A stretch of DNA of 7,230 nt. It comes from UBA11222 sp049323435. GTDB taxonomy: Bacteria > Pseudomonadota > Alphaproteobacteria > UBA11222. Every line of letters begins with the position of its first letter. Positions within the stretch are counted from its first letter, which is position 1. The DNA is taken from contig JBMOMX010000041.1 of the NCBI GenBank assembly GCA_049323435.1, positions 1 to 7,230 of the forward strand, in the 5' to 3' direction. The notes under the pieces were generated by a model, which was not told the origin of the DNA, searched no databases, and saw only the letters and a program-made list of their open reading frames with translations. Below are positions 6,701 through 7,230 of this stretch, in pieces. A program made the position numbers and the translations under genes.

Positions 6701-7158
6701 CCGCGCATATTGGCGGTCTTGCCGCAGCGGTCGCAGCTACCGGCAATCGCCCGGCGGCGCTTTATGAATCAAACACCAGCAATCCCGAGCAACCTCACGT
6801 ACAGGATTATCACACTGTCGTTGGACGCATCGTGCGTGGGCGCGCAGGCAACCCGCTATGGATAGCGGGACAGATGCGGCATGGCCCAAGCGGGGCAGCG
6901 GTTATGGCTGATACAGTTGATGCCCTGTTCGACTTTGCCGCCACGTCGGGGATAAAGTGCGAGCCCCAGTTCAGCATTTTGTTCGACGCCTTTCTTGGCG
7001 ATCAAAAAGTGGCTGACTTTCTGCGCACGGCCAATCCTGTGGTACTGCATGCAATTGCAGCACGGTTCAGCGAGGCGATCCGGCGCGAGCTTTGGCAACC
7101 TCGGCGCAACTCAGTTGCCGTGCGGCTGGCGCAGTTTGCGGGGCGCTGCCATGAGTGA
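3796..7158 (+). CDS. cobN: CobN, aerobic cobaltochelatase large subunit (compact variant)
   Basis: CobN is the catalytic, tetrapyrrole-binding subunit of the ATP-dependent CobNST complex that inserts Co2+ into hydrogenobyrinic acid a,c-diamide in the cytoplasm. It is homologous to ChlH/BchH. The N-terminus (MHILVTQGQSLDAIGQPVDL) and the motifs RAGSGVGLD (393-401), GAHGTLEWLPGK (539-550), LPTGRN (737-742), SMRTGG (791-796) and VTLRISGLFRD (837-847) mark it clearly. At 1120 residues it is roughly 150 shorter than classical rhizobial-type CobN. Most of the loss is between IFGV (683-686) and LDGRFV (716-721), where only 29 residues remain. The usually conserved DSDDYYQFEGG-like segment reads LDTGTAPAHIGG (963-974). 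The frame is open throughout, so this looks like a subfamily and not decay. There is no strong Shine-Dalgarno before the ATG, 11 nt after cobW, so coupling is likely. CobS and CobT must be encoded elsewhere. Confidence 0.95.
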   Translation: MHILVTQGQSLDAIGQPVDLDQSPGDLIVLSFTDSDLSAFAAAADHAFAGLTDTVPSVRLASLAQLRHPMSIDLYIEKVIAHARFVLIRLLGGLDYWRYGAEQIFAVAKRRGIPLAIVPGDATPDARLSSVSTLPPETLELFARYCSEGGIANLSNALRLAATLAGMAAEVGPPCALPRYGVYHPGKGAVDTMPVTGADKPVVAIIFYRALLLAGDLAPIDALDAALAARGMQPVALFAASLKEPEATSFIQQSLATVQPAVIVNTTAFSAKAAPQEPGPLDAPGVPVLQAVLAGSGREAWDAAHRGLSAADLAMNVVLPELDGRLLTGSISFKRAAGHRSDLQFTRQVHEPHEAGLAHTADVAAAWARLAACPRADKRLAILLPDYPGKSGRAGSGVGLDGPASAARILNLLRMQGYAITGTPSGDEIFRHLTNGQSTPYMDAVTYQRLLERLPHSMIARVTAAWGLPSEDANCIDGLFHHRILELGSAVLSIQPDRAARTGRKDSYHDPALPPRHAYLAFHLWLRHIREVHAIVMLGAHGTLEWLPGKAVALSQNCFPRAIIGSVPVIYPFIVSNPGEAAQAKRRLGAVTIGHMTPPLVTAGLYGAAAGIEPLIDEFAEAQGLDPRRATGLADEILSRASVSGLAAECGIAADMDRIAAVAKLDAWLCEIKEMRIRDGQHIFGVTTQAQADDGTSPAMRETCAKAEQDALVSALDGRFVAAGPGGAPSRGRRDVLPTGRNLYAVDPRAVPTRTAMALGSRAAAEFIRVHMQQHGDWPRHVVMDLWASTSMRTGGEDLAQALALLGVRPTWDHASTRVTGYEILPLAKMEWPRIDVTLRISGLFRDVFPAQIDFFDAAVSAVAKLNEPDESNYPAMASRRQGQDGPRIFGPAPGAYGSGIERMLAEGTWQKREELANTYLAASSHAYGRNYNGQGSQAILHNRFASVDAIIHVADMAETDMLDTGTAPAHIGGLAAAVAATGNRPAALYESNTSNPEQPHVQDYHTVVGRIVRGRAGNPLWIAGQMRHGPSGAAVMADTVDALFDFAATSGIKCEPQFSILFDAFLGDQKVADFLRTANPVVLHAIAARFSEAIRRELWQPRRNSVAVRLAQFAGRCHE

Positions 7159-7230
7159 GCGCGCATCGCAGCGGCGCGGCTGGTGCCCCAGCGTCCTACG
7201 CCCGATGGAATCGGGTGATGGGCTGATCGT
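7151..7230 (+). CDS. cobG: CobG, precorrin-3B synthase (N-terminal part, cut by window end)
   Basis: CobG is a monooxygenase of the sulfite/nitrite-reductase fold with a 4Fe-4S cluster. It converts precorrin-3A to precorrin-3B using O2 and is diagnostic of the aerobic cobalamin route. Only 26 codons are visible, but RRGWCPSVLRPMESGDGLIV matches the start of the family's ferredoxin-like half-domain (typical pattern CPSL-x2-PM-x-TGDGLLVR). The ATG at 7151 overlaps the end of cobN by 8 nt. A GTG at 7155, overlapping by 4 nt, is in a frame that stops within the window and does not give this motif, so it is rejected. The overlap implies translational coupling to cobN. The short length limits confidence slightly. 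Confidence 0.85.
   Translation, partial: MSERASQRRGWCPSVLRPMESGDGLI

Noticed and set aside
7155..7230. GTG at 7155 as the start of the gene after cobN.
   Set aside because: That frame reaches a TGA within the window. The ATG at 7151 gives the recognisable CobG N-terminus.

Overview
The window is part of an aerobic (O2-dependent) cobalamin biosynthesis and cobalt acquisition locus from a moderately GC-rich proteobacterium. The gene set (CobO, CobU/CobP-type kinase, CbtA/CbtB, DUF1636, CobW, CobN, CobG) is typical of Alphaproteobacteria. The compact, divergent CobN may point to a group outside the well-studied Rhizobiales, possibly sphingomonad-like, but I cannot fix the genus from sequence alone.

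Layout: two transcription units diverge from a regulatory core at about 1724-2348. Leftward (minus strand): cobalamin riboswitch, cbtB, cbtA, cobU/cobP, cobO (cut by the window start). These encode predicted cobalt uptake plus two late steps: corrinoid adenosylation and activation of the nucleotide loop. Rightward (plus strand): a second cobalamin riboswitch, a leader of about 150 nt, a DUF1636 Cys-rich metal-binding protein, cobW, cobN and cobG (cut by the window end). These concern cobalt insertion into the corrin ring and the aerobic ring-contraction branch. Genes within each unit are tightly packed (a 4-nt ATGA overlap at DUF1636/cobW, an 8-nt overlap at cobN/cobG, 11-nt gaps elsewhere). 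The exception is an 80-nt gap between cbtA and cobU.

The genes work together as follows. CbtA/CbtB are predicted to bring cobalt across the inner membrane. CobW, a G3E P-loop GTPase, and the co-translated DUF1636 protein are plausible cobalt-handling factors. CobN is the large subunit of the aerobic cobaltochelatase; its partners CobS and CobT are not in this window. CobG makes precorrin-3B on the way to the corrin ring. CobO adenosylates cobalt-loaded cobyrinate diamide, and CobU/CobP activates adenosylcobinamide. The end product should switch off both units through the two riboswitches.

I see no phage, transposon, CRISPR or toxin-like content and no convincing new protein system. The least ordinary signals are at RNA level: a back-to-back riboswitch pair, a covarying loop-linker complementarity present in both riboswitches, and a mutually exclusive helix pair that could mask the DUF1636 ribosome binding site. 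At protein level, CobN is about 120-150 residues shorter than the classical enzyme and has a rewritten C-terminal motif.
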